Source of the DNA: Poseidonocella pacifica
Lineage (GTDB): Bacteria; Pseudomonadota; Alphaproteobacteria; Rhodobacterales; Rhodobacteraceae
Length of the DNA stretch: 64,000 bases
NCBI RefSeq assembly: GCF_900111875.1
Contig: NZ_FOJU01000001.1
Coordinates: forward strand, 186,001 to 250,000
Direction: 5' to 3'
Below the pieces are notes generated by a model. The model ran no database searches. It was not told the DNA's origin and was given only the letters and a program-made list of their open reading frames with translations. A program made the position numbers and the translations under genes. The stretch's first letter is position 1, and each line of letters starts with the position of its first letter. Shown here one piece after another: positions 1 through 11,459 of the stretch.

Positions 1-276
1 CGTCAGAAACGGAAAAATGTCGCGCCCCTGCGGGACATAGCCAACGCCCTTCTGTGCGAGCACGTGAGCAGGTGCCCGCCCGATCTGTTCCCCCGCAAGA
101 GCATAGGTTCCACCCGACCGCGGGTGGGTGCCGGACAGTGCCTTGAGCAACGACGTCTTTCCCACGCCGTTCGTCCCCATCACACAGGTGATTTCCCCCG
201 CGCGGGCTTCCATGTCGATCCCATGGAGGATCTGACTCCCGCCATAGTGCAATGTCAGCTTTTCGGTCGTCAGCAT
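1..276 (-). CDS. urtE: Urea ABC transporter ATP-binding protein UrtE, N-terminal part
   Basis: The reverse strand from 276 to the window edge encodes about 92 residues that start MLTTEKLTLHYGG and contain the Walker A motif GTNGVGKT and the Q-loop stretch YVPQGRDIFPFLT. This matches the second ATPase of the urea (FmdDEF/UrtDE) branch of LIV-type importers, which energises uptake at the inner membrane. The start codon lies two bases after the stop of urtD, so it is the last visible gene of the urtABCDE operon. The signature motif and Walker B lie beyond the left edge, so intactness cannot be judged. Confidence 0.9.
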   Translation of the reverse strand, partial: MLTTEKLTLHYGGSQILHGIDMEARAGEITCVMGTNGVGKTSLLKALSGTHPRSGGTYALAGEQIGRAPAHVLAQKGVGYVPQGRDIFPFLT

Positions 277-278
277 CT

Positions 279-1019
279 TCAGCGCCCCAGATAGACGTCG
301 ATGACGTCTTGGTTTTTCGTCACATGATCCAGCGACCCTTCGGCCAAGACCGAACCTTCATGCAGGACAGTGACCTTGCAATCGAGCCGCCGTACAAATT
401 CCATGTCGTGCTCCACCACCACAACAGCGCGCGTCTTGGCGGCCTCTTTCAGCAGGTCCGTGGTGTGCTCCCGTTCTGCCGGGGTCATCCCGGCGGCGGG
501 TTCATCCACCAGCAACAGTTTTGGTTCCTGCGCAAGAAGCATTCCAATTTCGAGCCATTGCTTCTGGCCGTGGGAAAGCTCGCCCGCCGGGCGGGGGAGG
601 GAGGCCCGCAACCCGATGCTTTCAGCAAGGGCCGCGACCTTCTCCCGATCCCTTTGGTCCAATCGGTAGAGAAGGGCCGCGATGGGGCCGCGCTTGTTCT
701 TGAGCGCCATCATCAGGTTGTCGAAGACCGTCTGATCCTCAAAGACGGTGGGCCTTTGAAATTTGCGGCCGATCCCAGCCTGCGCAATGCGGCTCTCGCT
801 CATCTTGAGAAGCGATGCGCCCTTGTCGCCATAGACTATGCGCCCTTCGTCGGGCCGGGTCTTGCCTGTTACGATGTCCATGAAGGTGGTCTTGCCTGCG
901 CCATTGGGGCCGATGACTGCGCGCAATTCCCGCTCGCCTATCTGGAAGGAAAGGTTGTTGATCGCCTTGAAACCGTCGAAGGTTTTTGAAACGCCGGATA
1001 CTTCCAGAAGCGTGGTCAT
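279..1019 (-). CDS. urtD: Urea ABC transporter ATP-binding protein UrtD
   Basis: A 246-residue cytoplasmic ATPase with Walker A GPNGAGKT at about residues 37-44, the signature-like LSHGQKQWLE and Walker B LLLVDEPAAGM. It is the LivG-like partner of UrtE and couples ATP hydrolysis to urea import through UrtB and UrtC. Its start overlaps the urtC stop by four bases and its stop is two bases from urtE, so translation is coupled. The length is normal for the family. Assignment to urea rather than branched-chain amino acids rests on the complete urtA-B-C-D-E order and the UrtB type. Confidence 0.93.
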   Translation of the reverse strand: MTTLLEVSGVSKTFDGFKAINNLSFQIGERELRAVIGPNGAGKTTFMDIVTGKTRPDEGRIVYGDKGASLLKMSESRIAQAGIGRKFQRPTVFEDQTVFDNLMMALKNKRGPIAALLYRLDQRDREKVAALAESIGLRASLPRPAGELSHGQKQWLEIGMLLAQEPKLLLVDEPAAGMTPAEREHTTDLLKEAAKTRAVVVVEHDMEFVRRLDCKVTVLHEGSVLAEGSLDHVTKNQDVIDVYLGR

Positions 1020-2275
1020 TGGCCCGTCTCCTCTTCGCGTTTGCTGCCCTGATCCGGTCCCAAATCCGCGCCGTGGCGATCAATCAGGTGTCGGTGGAAC
1101 AGAAGGTCAAACAGCCCGCCAATGCCCTTGGGGGCAAAGAGTGTCACGAGGACAAAGGACAGGCCGAGCAGAACGGTCCACCAATCCACCCACTTGATTG
1201 TATAGAACCCGAGGTTCACATCGGGCGCTTGCCCGCCGGTGAACCACGATGACACCAGCGACACGAACGCCGCGCCGATGACCGCGCCGTAGAGTCGTCC
1301 ACGCCCCCCGATCGCGACCCAGACCGCAAGATAGATCGAGGCGATTGGCGCGATTTCTGCCGGGTTGATGATACCGGCTTGCGGGTAGTAGAGCGCACCC
1401 GCGATTCCCGCGATCACGGCGGTCAGCGTGAAGATGAAGAGCTTGTAGCCTTCAACGGAGTAGCCGAGGAACCGCACCCGTGCCTCGTCATCGCGTATGC
1501 CGCGAATGACATTGCCGAACTTGCCCGAGATGACCCAGTTGGCAAGGAGATAGCCAAGCGCAAGCGCCAGCGCGGAGGCCCAGAAGAACCAGACCGAGAT
1601 GATCGATTGCGGCATATCATCCAGCCCGGGAAGGTTCTGAAGCCCGGAGAGACCATTGTTCCCCCTCAGGCCGCTGTCATTCTGAAACAGGTAGAGCGAT
1701 AGGGCGAGTGTCATCGCCTGCGTCAGGATCGAGAGGTACACGCCGGTTACGCGGCTTCGAAATGCGAGCCAACCGAAGACGAGCGCAAGCAGACCCGGCA
1801 CGATGATCACGGCAAGCAGTTGCAGCGGCAACGAATGGGCGAAAACCCAGATCGAGGGCAACTCCGAGGCCCCGACCACGCCGAAAATCTGCGAGGCGAT
1901 GGCGTCGGATACCTCCTGCGATGTCGGGGGGAGTGTGGCGCTGGTGAGGCTTTCCATGACGATGAGTTCAGTGCGCGCGTACATCAGCCACATGCCGATG
2001 GCATAGCCGCCGATCCCGAAGAAGGCGAAGTGGCCGAGACTCAGGATGCCGCAATAGCCCCACACAAGGTCCATCGCGATGGCGACAAGACAAAGGCACA
2101 GCGTTTTGCCCAGTGTCTTGACGAAGGAGGTGCTGAGCGCTCCGGTGCCCGCGCCTTCGGAGAGGAGCGTCACCCCAAGGGTAAAGAGGCCGAGCAGCGC
2201 GAGAAAGACCAACACCGACGGATTCGCCGCGAGGAAAAAGCGGGGGCGTTTGTTCGAGAGGGGAATGTCGGTCAT
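1016..2275 (-). CDS. urtC: Urea ABC transporter permease UrtC
   Basis: A 419-residue integral membrane protein of the LivM type, with many hydrophobic segments and the conserved permease stretch GVYLSILTQAMTLALSLYLFQ. It forms the inner-membrane channel with UrtB. An in-frame start lies 11 codons upstream at 2308, but the start MTDIPLSNKRP at 2275 is preferred because it sits one base after the urtB stop, giving tightly packed genes. The extended N-terminus before the first membrane segment and the long periplasmic loop are usual for UrtC as opposed to LivM. Confidence 0.9.
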   Translation of the reverse strand: MTDIPLSNKRPRFFLAANPSVLVFLALLGLFTLGVTLLSEGAGTGALSTSFVKTLGKTLCLCLVAIAMDLVWGYCGILSLGHFAFFGIGGYAIGMWLMYARTELIVMESLTSATLPPTSQEVSDAIASQIFGVVGASELPSIWVFAHSLPLQLLAVIIVPGLLALVFGWLAFRSRVTGVYLSILTQAMTLALSLYLFQNDSGLRGNNGLSGLQNLPGLDDMPQSIISVWFFWASALALALGYLLANWVISGKFGNVIRGIRDDEARVRFLGYSVEGYKLFIFTLTAVIAGIAGALYYPQAGIINPAEIAPIASIYLAVWVAIGGRGRLYGAVIGAAFVSLVSSWFTGGQAPDVNLGFYTIKWVDWWTVLLGLSFVLVTLFAPKGIGGLFDLLFHRHLIDRHGADLGPDQGSKREEETGQ

Positions 2276-2276
2276 C

Positions 2277-4250
2277 TCAAGCCTCCGCCGCGCGGCCCTT
2301 GAGGGCAATGATGCCCTTGGGGCGGAATTGAATGAACAGAATGATGAACAGGATCATGTAGGTCTGTGCTGCGAGTGTGTTCGACGGGTTGAACCATTCG
2401 ATGCTCTTTTGCAGGAACCCGATCAGTCCGGCGCCCAGAAGCGTGCCCCAGATATTGCCAACCCCGCCAACGACGACCGTCATGAAGCTCTGAACGATAT
2501 AGTCGGCTCCTAGCTCTGAGGTTACCTTGGCATAGAGTCCGATGGCGACGCCGGCGATCCCGGCGATCCCGGAGCCAAGCCCGAAGGTCAGCATGTTGAT
2601 GCGGTCAGGATTGATCCCCATGGACGCTGCCATGCGCGGGTTCTGGGTCACGGCGCGAACCTCAAGGCCGAGACGCGTACGGTTCATCACCAGCAGGAAG
2701 AGGCCGAGGAAAATGAGCGCGAGAACAAAGATCGCGATACGAATATAGGAGATGGAGACGACATCGTTGAACGAAAGCGCCCCGCCAAGCCAATCGGGGG
2801 CGGTCAGAGGCCGGGCCTGTGTGCCGAAGATGTTCTTGGCCAACTGCTGAAGCGCGATGGAAATCCCGAACGTGGCGAGCAGCGTCTCCAGGGGGCGGTG
2901 ATAGAGCCAGCGGATCACAAGCCGTTCCATCGCGACGCCGGCGGCGAATGTCACGGCAAAGGCCAGCGGAAGTGCGACGATGATCGAGAGCGTGTAATCC
3001 GGGATGAACTGTTGCACCACATAGCCGGTGTAGGCGCCCATCATGATGAATTCGCCATGCGCCATGTTGATGACGCCCATGACCCCGAAGGTAATGGCCA
3101 ACCCGATTGCCGCGAGAAAATAGATGGAGCCGAGCGACAGCGCGTCGAGCACGAGATCGAAGAACTGGTTCAGGCTGACCGTCCGGTCAATGGAACGGAG
3201 CGTGTCGAGCGCCGCGCTGATGATCTCGGGTTCGTCCAGCGTATAGCGTTCGAAGAAGACATGGGCCGCAAGCGCGTCGTCAAGATCGCTCTCGGTTGCC
3301 ACGGCATCGACGATGCCCGCTTGAGCAAGGTTGGCATAGGCTTGATCCCGTGCGGCGTTGGTATCCAGTTCAGCGATGGCCACGCCGCCCACCATGCCAT
3401 TGTCAATGTTCGCTTCCAGCGCGGATTTCTGCTCCGCCCTGTCGATCAGCGGCGGCGCAAGATCGGCCCGCACGAGGAGGGTATATGCATCTTCGGCGCT
3501 CAGGGTGTCCTTTCCGGGGCGGATCTCCCGTGCCACATCCTCAGGCAAGACCTTCGCCGCCCCGAGTTCCGTGGTGACCAGCGGGTTGAGCGCTCCGCGC
3601 ACATCGACGCCCAGATCGCCAGCGAAGCTGCGGATGGCGGCAACCCGCGTGGCCGTATCCTCGCCGAAGCGCACCTCAAGAAGGCGCACGAGACGTTCCT
3701 TGCGGGCGCGGATTGACGTATCTTCTTCGTCCACTATGGCGGCCCGCAGCGCGGTTAGGTGAGAGGCTTCGGGATCACGCGATATGGAATCGAGGCCAGA
3801 AAGGCGTACCTGCGGGTCAGGGTCGGAAAGCTGGAACCGGACGAGCGCGGCGCCGATCATATTGCGAATGCCGCTATTGGGCTTGAGCTGCGCCATGTCG
3901 TCTTCGGGCACGACGTCCACTTCCGAAACTTGGTCCAGATCAAAGAGGCGAAGCAGGTCTTCTCCCGCAGGATCTTCGCCAGCTTCTTCGGCATAGAAGA
4001 ACAGCCCGTCCGCCTCGCGCTGCCAGAGTTCCTTTTCCTGCCAGCGCCGGAGAACCTCGGGCGCTTGCGGCAAACCGCTCGCGGCAATGGCGTCAATGGC
4101 CGGTCCGATGGTTCTTCGGGAGCTTTTCTCGATGGCGTCCCGGTGCTCCTGCAAGACCTGCTGGATCGAGGAGGGTTCCTGCGCCGCAGCGATGAAAGGC
4201 GCCACCGAAAGCGCCAGCAAAAGGAGTGCTGCTTTCATTAAACGGGCCAA
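2277..4250 (-). CDS. urtB: Urea ABC transporter permease UrtB with periplasmic N-terminal extension
   Basis: A 657-residue permease. Residues 1-24 are a signal peptide (MKAALLLLALSVAPFIAAAQ). About 330 residues of soluble, helix-repeat-like sequence follow (for example DPDPQVRLSGLDSISRDPEASHLTALR), and then a LivH-like membrane domain containing INMAHGEFIMMGAYTGYVVQQF. The long exported N-terminal part is typical of proteobacterial UrtB and absent from LivH, which supports the urea assignment. The start could also be the second Met, four codons in. The gene follows urtA after a hairpin-containing gap of about 110 bases. Confidence 0.92.
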   Translation of the reverse strand: MARLMKAALLLLALSVAPFIAAAQEPSSIQQVLQEHRDAIEKSSRRTIGPAIDAIAASGLPQAPEVLRRWQEKELWQREADGLFFYAEEAGEDPAGEDLLRLFDLDQVSEVDVVPEDDMAQLKPNSGIRNMIGAALVRFQLSDPDPQVRLSGLDSISRDPEASHLTALRAAIVDEEDTSIRARKERLVRLLEVRFGEDTATRVAAIRSFAGDLGVDVRGALNPLVTTELGAAKVLPEDVAREIRPGKDTLSAEDAYTLLVRADLAPPLIDRAEQKSALEANIDNGMVGGVAIAELDTNAARDQAYANLAQAGIVDAVATESDLDDALAAHVFFERYTLDEPEIISAALDTLRSIDRTVSLNQFFDLVLDALSLGSIYFLAAIGLAITFGVMGVINMAHGEFIMMGAYTGYVVQQFIPDYTLSIIVALPLAFAVTFAAGVAMERLVIRWLYHRPLETLLATFGISIALQQLAKNIFGTQARPLTAPDWLGGALSFNDVVSISYIRIAIFVLALIFLGLFLLVMNRTRLGLEVRAVTQNPRMAASMGINPDRINMLTFGLGSGIAGIAGVAIGLYAKVTSELGADYIVQSFMTVVVGGVGNIWGTLLGAGLIGFLQKSIEWFNPSNTLAAQTYMILFIILFIQFRPKGIIALKGRAAEA

Positions 4251-4328
4251 GACCGTCCTCGCTTCTTTACTTTGAATGCGTTGTTTGGGCGTGCACGAGG
4301 CTCTTTCGCCTAGGTGCGAGTGTGGGAA

Positions 4329-4349
4329 AGGGGCGCATGACGCGCCCCT
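4329..4349 (-). terminator. Intercistronic hairpin between urtA and urtB
   Basis: An 8-bp perfect GC-rich stem (AGGGGCGC and its complement) with a 5-base loop lies just after the urtA stop. On the minus strand it is followed only by TTTCCC, so it is a weak or partial terminator. Such hairpins after a binding-protein gene commonly raise the ratio of binding protein to permease mRNA. Confidence 0.55.
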
Positions 4350-4359
4350 CCCGCCTGCA

Positions 4360-5646
4360 TCAGTAGTTGGATTTCATCTGAACGCAGGTTTCGGTCTCGG
4401 TGTTGTACATGCCGCAACCGAGGTCTTTCCAATCGGACTTCAGGACCGCCGATTCCGGCAGGAAGTCCGTCCAGGCGTCGCCGGGAACTTCTTCTGTCTG
4501 GCTGAGGATGTCGAATTGGCCGTCTTCGGTGATTTCGCCGATGAGGACGGGCTTCGCGAGGTGGTGATTGGTGCCCATGATAGCAGTGCCGCCCGTGAGG
4601 TTCGGATATTCCTGCCCCCACATCGCTTCGCGAACGGCGTCGACATCGGTGGTTCCGGCCTGCTCGACGGCATTCACCCACATGTTGAAGCCGATGAAGT
4701 GCGCTTCCATCGGATCGTTGGTCACGCGCGCTTCGTCGCCGATGAAGGCGTGCCAGCTTTCGATAAACTCTTCGTTTGCATCGGTGTCGGCCGACATGAA
4801 GTAGTTCCACGCCGCGAGGTGACCGACGAGGTTGGTCGTATCAAGCCCCGAAAGTTCTTCTTCACCCACGGAGAAGGCTACGACGGGGATATCTTCGGCG
4901 GAAACGCCTGCCGCCGCCAATTCCTTGTAGAACCCGACATTGGCATCGCCGTTGATCGTCGAGATTACGCCAACCTTCTTGCCATCCGCCCCGAGGGCAA
5001 CGACGTCGGCCACAATCTTGGACCAATCGGAATGTCCGAAGGGCGTGTAGTTGACGAAGATGTCCTCTTCGGCAATCCCCTTGTCCTTCAGGTAGCTTTC
5101 CAGAATGTTGTTCGTGGTGCGCGGATAGACGTAGTCGGTCCCGAGAAGTGCGAACTTCTCGACGCCAAGCTCTTCGAGGAAGTAATCCGTTGCCGGGATA
5201 GCCTGCTGGTTCGGCGCGGCGCCGGTGTAGAATACGTTGCGGGAGCTTTCCTCACCCTCGTACTGGACGGGGTAGAAAAGCAGGCCGTTGAGCTCTTCGA
5301 TCACGGGCAGCACCGATTTCCGGCTCACACTTGTCCAGTTGCCGAACATGACGTCGACTTCGTGCACACTCAGCAGTTCGCGTGCCTTTTCAGCGAAGAG
5401 GGGCCAGTCCGACGCGGGGTCAACCACCACGGCTTCGAGTTCACACCCGAGAACGCCGCCCTTTTCGTTTTGCGCTTCCACGAGCATCAGCATCGTGTCC
5501 TTCAGCGTCGTTTCCGAAATCGCCATGGTCCCGGAAAGCGAATGCAGCACGCCCACCTTGATCGGGCAATCCTGCGCCATCGCTTGTCCCCCGGCGACCA
5601 GCGCAGCCAGTGCGGCGCCGATCTTGAGATACCCTGTTGTCGTCAT
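4360..5646 (-). CDS. urtA: Urea ABC transporter substrate-binding protein UrtA
   Basis: A 428-residue periplasmic binding protein. Residues 1-25 form a signal peptide (MTTTGYLKIGAALAALVAGG, cleaved near AMAQ). The mature part has the urea/amide-binding family sequences GNWTSVSRKSVLPVIEELNG, LLFYPVQYEGEESS and APNQQAIPATDYF. It captures urea for UrtBCDE. The start at 5646 was chosen because GGGA lies nine bases upstream; the ATG at 5655 is too close to that site. The gene is paralogous to the AmiC-like sensor at 12917-14014, which shares the SRK...P and PNQ motifs. Confidence 0.93.
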   Translation of the reverse strand: MTTTGYLKIGAALAALVAGGQAMAQDCPIKVGVLHSLSGTMAISETTLKDTMLMLVEAQNEKGGVLGCELEAVVVDPASDWPLFAEKARELLSVHEVDVMFGNWTSVSRKSVLPVIEELNGLLFYPVQYEGEESSRNVFYTGAAPNQQAIPATDYFLEELGVEKFALLGTDYVYPRTTNNILESYLKDKGIAEEDIFVNYTPFGHSDWSKIVADVVALGADGKKVGVISTINGDANVGFYKELAAAGVSAEDIPVVAFSVGEEELSGLDTTNLVGHLAAWNYFMSADTDANEEFIESWHAFIGDEARVTNDPMEAHFIGFNMWVNAVEQAGTTDVDAVREAMWGQEYPNLTGGTAIMGTNHHLAKPVLIGEITEDGQFDILSQTEEVPGDAWTDFLPESAVLKSDWKDLGCGMYNTETETCVQMKSNY

Positions 5647-6137
5647 TTTTATCATTCCCGTCAGTTGCGCCCCGCAAAGGGTCGGGTGCATCCATTCCGG
5701 TCATCCCGGCCCCGATGCTACGCTCTCCCCCGGCACGCATGTTGCACCAGCGCGGTGCGGACCCTGTCCCCAGGCAGCGCCCCGCAAATTGCGGTCCCCG
5801 TGCGGCGTCGCGTGGGGTCCGGAGGCGACTATTCTCTGAGTTGCTCGTACCAGAAAGCGATGGGGGGTAACGGTCTGGGGTTTGGGTGGAGTGTGCTTAA
5901 AAAATATACTCGGCGCGGGTGCCTGCCTATAATGTGACCTTCCGTGGAAGTCTGAGTCGTCTGAACGGGTCACGGTTTGCCGAAAACTTCTGCACGAGAG
6001 GGAGCCTCGGACCTCGCGTGTGATTGGAGCAATGAGCGTTGTGCCGTAGCAATCGGAGGGTCGAACCCCATCGAGCATGAGCTGTGGGAGCTCGCCGAGA
6101 CATTGCTGCGAGGCCCCTTCGTACCACCAGCGAGGCG
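5647..6137. other. Intergenic region upstream of urtA
   Basis: About 490 bases separate the amide-transport ATPase gene (stop at 6138) from urtA, both on the minus strand. I see no convincing gene. On the minus strand an AT-rich stretch with a run of six T (complement of 5899-5904) could end the upstream transcript, but no clear stem precedes it. The urt promoter must lie here; I could not pick an unambiguous -35/-10 pair or a nitrogen-regulator site. Confidence 0.5.
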
Positions 6138-7921
<1,784 letters not shown>

Positions 7922-7925
<4 letters not shown>

Positions 7926-8881
7926 TCGAAGACCGACCGAGGAAAGTAGAAGGAGACGACCCAGTTGGGCGCATCCACGATCTCGGAGATCCGCAGATCG
8001 CCGCAGGTGGACACAAGCATATAGGCGTCGACCGCTGACATGCCCTGTTGCGCACAGAGCAGATCGACCATGCCCGCCACCGCGTCGCGCGCGCCTGACA
8101 TGAGATCGGGGCCAACGCCCGTGGTGACCTCATAGCCCTTGGTGTCGAGATGGCGCGTGACGGGGCCCGGCGTGGTGAAGCGCGGCATCTTGAGGTTTGC
8201 GCCCTTCACAAGATCAAGGGTCAGGGTCACGTCCATCGGGCTTTCGATCGCCGTGCCACAGACTTCGCCGTCACCCTGCGCCGCATGAGTGTCACCTACG
8301 GAGAAGAGCGCCCCGGCTACCTCGACAGGCAGATAAAGCTCAGTCCCGGTTGAGATGTCGCGGATATCGAGATTGCCCCCCGTCCGCCGTGGCGGAACGA
8401 TGGAGTGCAGCCCCGGTTCGGCCTGTGCAACGCCGATCGTGCCGGTGAAGGGCTTGAGCGGCACCTTGCCCGTCGTGCCCCAGAGAGCGGGGTCCATGGT
8501 CTTGGCGTCATATTTCCAGATGGTCAGCGCCGGATCGGTGAACTGGTCAGCGAGTAGGCCAAAGCCCGGAATATTCGCCGTCCAGCCCCAGGCGCTGCCC
8601 TCTTGCTCTCGGGGGGCGAACCCCTCAAGCGTGATCTTGAGTGCATCCCCCGGCTCCGCCCCGTCAATGAAGATCGGGCCGGAGACGGGGTTGATCTTGC
8701 CGAAGTCGAGCGCCTCGACATCGGAGACGTTGCTCGACGGGCCAAGCTGGCCCGCCGAAGAATCCATGCAGTTGAAAAGGATCGTGCTCCCCGGCGCCAC
8801 GGTTTCGATCGGAGCAATGGAATTGTCCCAGCCGAAATGGTGCTGGGCGCCGTGGATCGTATAGTCGCAGTGCTTGCACAT
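7922..8881 (-). CDS. Formamidase/acetamidase family amidohydrolase
   Basis: A 319-residue cytoplasmic enzyme of the FmdA/AmdA family, which hydrolyses formamide or acetamide to ammonia and the carboxylate. Recognisable stretches are HHFGWDNSIAPIETVAPG near the N-terminus, FNCMDSSAGQL, GDTHAAQGDGEVCGTAIE and the C-terminal ...VDAYMLVSTCGDLRISEIVD. It lacks a signal peptide. It sits between the binding protein gene (4-base gap) and the ATPase gene (4-base overlap) of an ABC importer, so it probably processes the imported amide and releases ammonium. Formamide versus acetamide specificity cannot be read from sequence. Confidence 0.9.
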
Positions 8882-8885
8882 GGAA

Positions 8886-10505
8886 TTACTCGGTCACAAA
8901 GACATAGTCATAGTTCACTGGGATGGAGACCGGATCGACATAAAGCGCGTCTTCCCCGCCCATGCGTTCGGACTTCATTGTGTAGCGCTGTTCGTTGAAG
9001 ACCGGGACCCACGGCGCCTGTTCCATCACCTTCTGATAGACCTCCGACCACATCTCGAGCCGTTCCGGAGCGGACGGGTCGGTGAAGCTGTCGGCTTCGG
9101 TTGCCATGGTGTCGATGCTCTCGTCGCAGAACTTGGACCAGTTCCAGCCGCCTTCGCCTGCACCGGCACAGCCAAGGATGGGGCCGTAGAAGTTGGATGC
9201 GTCGGGGAAGTCCGCGATCCAGGCCATGCCGCCGGACCAGATCATCGGGGCCTGGCCCGCGCCGCCGGCTTCGATCACGTTGGCTTGGGCAAGGCTGCGG
9301 ATCTCCACGTCGACACCGATCGCCTTGAGGTCCTGCTGGATCGCTTGGGCAATACGCGGGTTCGGATCGGTGTTCATCACGTAAAGCTCGGTGGTGAACC
9401 CATCCTCAAGACCCGCCTCGGCAAGCTTGGCCTTGGCACCGTCCACGTCGAAGGCGTAGCCTTCGTAACCCTCGGTATAGCCGGGCATTGAGGGCGGGAG
9501 CGGTTGGGTCGCGGGCACAGCGCGGCCGTTGATGATCTGGGTGATGCGCTCCTTGTTGATCGCCATGTTGATGGCCTCGCGCACCGGCAACTGATCCAGT
9601 GGTTCCATGCCAACGTTCAGGGTGATGTAGCCGGTGTGCAACTGCCCACCCTCGACCACGCGGCTCGCCTGTGCGGGATCGCCCATGACTTCCTGGAACT
9701 TCGCGGGGGGGATGCCGTCGCCGGGTACGTCCACCTCACCCTGTTGCAGCCGCAGAAGGGCGACGATCGGTTCTTGCCCGACCTCGAAGGTCACGCCATC
9801 AAGATAAGGCACGCCGTCGCGCCAGTAGTCGGCGTTCTTTTCGAAGACGAGGCGCTGACCGATGGTCCATTCCCCAAGCTTGAAGGCGCCCGTGCCAACT
9901 GGATGCTTGCCGAAGTCGGTGCCCCATTCCTCAATCGCTTCCTTCGGCACGACAGAGGCAAAGTTGAGCGCGGCAACGTGCAGGAACGTCGCGTCGGGGC
10001 GCGACAGGGTGATCTTTACGGTGAGCGGGTCGATGACTTCCACGCCAGAAAGACTGTCGGCCTCGCCGCTTGAGATTTCGTCGAACCCGGCGATGGAGGC
10101 GAAGAAGCCCGCGCCCGGCGATTGGGTTTCAGGGTTGGTCACGCGGTCGAGGGAGTATTTCACGTCCTCGGCGGTCATCTCGCGGCCGTTGTGGAAGGTC
10201 ACGCCGGAGCGCAGCTTGAAGGTAAAGACAGTACCGTCCTCGCTGACATCATAGCTTTCGGCAAGGCCGGGGCGCAGCTCGGTCGTGCCGGGGACATAAT
10301 CCATCAGCCCGTCGAAAAGCGACTTGATCATCGACCAGTTCTGCCAGTCGTAGCCGATGGCAGGATCGAGCGTGGCCACGTCGTCCTTGTAGGTGACGGT
10401 GATCATCCCGCCGGGCGTGGCGTTGGGATCGGGAGTATAGCCTTGGGCAAAGCTCGGAAGCGCAGTGGCTGCGAGCATGGCGGTGGAGAGGAGCAGTTTT
10501 TTCAT
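8886..10505 (-). CDS. ABC transporter substrate-binding protein, family 5
   Basis: A 539-residue periplasmic solute-binding protein of the DppA/OppA family. It has a signal peptide (MKKLLLSTAMLAATALPSFA), the early TLDPAIGYDWQNWSMIKSLFDGL segment and the conserved VTFHNGREMTAEDVKYSLDR signature. It delivers the ligand to the permeases encoded upstream (10539-12334). The ligand is unknown. Membership in the same operon as a formamidase and an AmiC/AmiR pair points to a small amide or a formyl/acyl-amide compound rather than a peptide. Confidence 0.9.
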   Translation of the reverse strand: MKKLLLSTAMLAATALPSFAQGYTPDPNATPGGMITVTYKDDVATLDPAIGYDWQNWSMIKSLFDGLMDYVPGTTELRPGLAESYDVSEDGTVFTFKLRSGVTFHNGREMTAEDVKYSLDRVTNPETQSPGAGFFASIAGFDEISSGEADSLSGVEVIDPLTVKITLSRPDATFLHVAALNFASVVPKEAIEEWGTDFGKHPVGTGAFKLGEWTIGQRLVFEKNADYWRDGVPYLDGVTFEVGQEPIVALLRLQQGEVDVPGDGIPPAKFQEVMGDPAQASRVVEGGQLHTGYITLNVGMEPLDQLPVREAINMAINKERITQIINGRAVPATQPLPPSMPGYTEGYEGYAFDVDGAKAKLAEAGLEDGFTTELYVMNTDPNPRIAQAIQQDLKAIGVDVEIRSLAQANVIEAGGAGQAPMIWSGGMAWIADFPDASNFYGPILGCAGAGEGGWNWSKFCDESIDTMATEADSFTDPSAPERLEMWSEVYQKVMEQAPWVPVFNEQRYTMKSERMGGEDALYVDPVSIPVNYDYVFVTE

Positions 10506-10538
10506 TTTTGAGGTCCCTGTTGGTGGTTGGTAATTGCT

Positions 10539-11459
10539 TCACCGCAGCTTGATGCGCGGGTCGATAAACGGTGTGACGAGGTCGGCAATCAGGTTGCCGA
10601 GCACGATTGCTGCGGCGGAAACCATCGTGACGCCCATGATGATGGGGATGTCGACGCGTTGGATCGCCTGCCATGCCAATTGCCCGATGCCGGGCCAGCC
10701 AAAGACGCTTTCCACCACGACGATCCCGCCCATGAAGATGCCGATATCGATGCCGATCATGGCGATGATCGGCAGAATCGCATTGGGAAGCGCATGGCGC
10801 AGAAGAACGCGGCGGCGGCTCAATCCCTTGGCGCGGGCGGTGCGGATATAATCCTGGCGCAGCACGTCAATCATGGAGGAGCGCATCATGCGGCTGTACC
10901 AGCCCGAGCCCATGATCCCCAGCGTGAGAGCGGGCAGCACAAGATGCGCGAATGTGCCGTAGCCGCCAATTGGAAACCAGCCGAGCCGTACCGCGAAGAG
11001 GTAGAGCAAGAGCAGGCCCACGACGAACTGCGGCGCCGAGACGGCCACGAAACTGGTCACCATCAGGCCTTGATCGAGCGGGCGTCCGCGATAGATCGCG
11101 GCGACAATCCCGAAGGTCAGGCCAATCAGCAACTCGCAAGCGATGCCCCCCGCCATCAGCAGGAGAGACGCGGGAAGGCGCGCGGCGATAAGAGAGGAAA
11201 CCTCTGTTTTTTGTAGATAGCTGCGGCCCATATCGCCTTGTACGAGGCCGGTGAGATATCTCCCGTACTGCACGAGCATCGGCTGATCCAAGCCAAGTTG
11301 CTCGCGAATGTTCTCGACCGTTTGGGCGGTGGCCGAGCGGCCCGCGATCTGGCGCACAGGATCGGCGGGCAGCACATAGAGCAGCAGGAAGGTGATGAAG
11401 CTCACCCCCAACAGGATCAGCGCCGATTGAACAAGCCGCCGGAACAGATAACCAGCCAT
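10539..11459 (-). CDS. ABC transporter permease, DppB type
   Basis: A 306-residue inner-membrane permease starting MAGYLFRRLVQSALILLGVSFITFLLLYVLPADPVR, the hallmark N-terminus of DppB/OppB proteins, with the EAA loop near ARAKGLSRRRVLLRHALPNAILPI. It forms a heterodimeric channel with the DppC-type protein. Its start codon overlaps the stop of the upstream permease gene by one base. Five to six membrane segments are apparent. Confidence 0.9.
   Translation of the reverse strand: MAGYLFRRLVQSALILLGVSFITFLLLYVLPADPVRQIAGRSATAQTVENIREQLGLDQPMLVQYGRYLTGLVQGDMGRSYLQKTEVSSLIAARLPASLLLMAGGIACELLIGLTFGIVAAIYRGRPLDQGLMVTSFVAVSAPQFVVGLLLLYLFAVRLGWFPIGGYGTFAHLVLPALTLGIMGSGWYSRMMRSSMIDVLRQDYIRTARAKGLSRRRVLLRHALPNAILPIIAMIGIDIGIFMGGIVVVESVFGWPGIGQLAWQAIQRVDIPIIMGVTMVSAAAIVLGNLIADLVTPFIDPRIKLR

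Noticed and set aside
5731-5746. GG-N10-GC sigma-54-like promoter (CGGCACGCATGTTGCA) upstream of urtA
   Set aside because: It is on the plus strand and points away from urtA into no plus-strand gene, so it is most likely a chance match.
4276-5937. 553-codon plus-strand open frame opposite urtA
   Set aside because: It is antisense to a clear binding-protein gene in a GC-rich genome, with no family-like motifs or ribosome-binding site.
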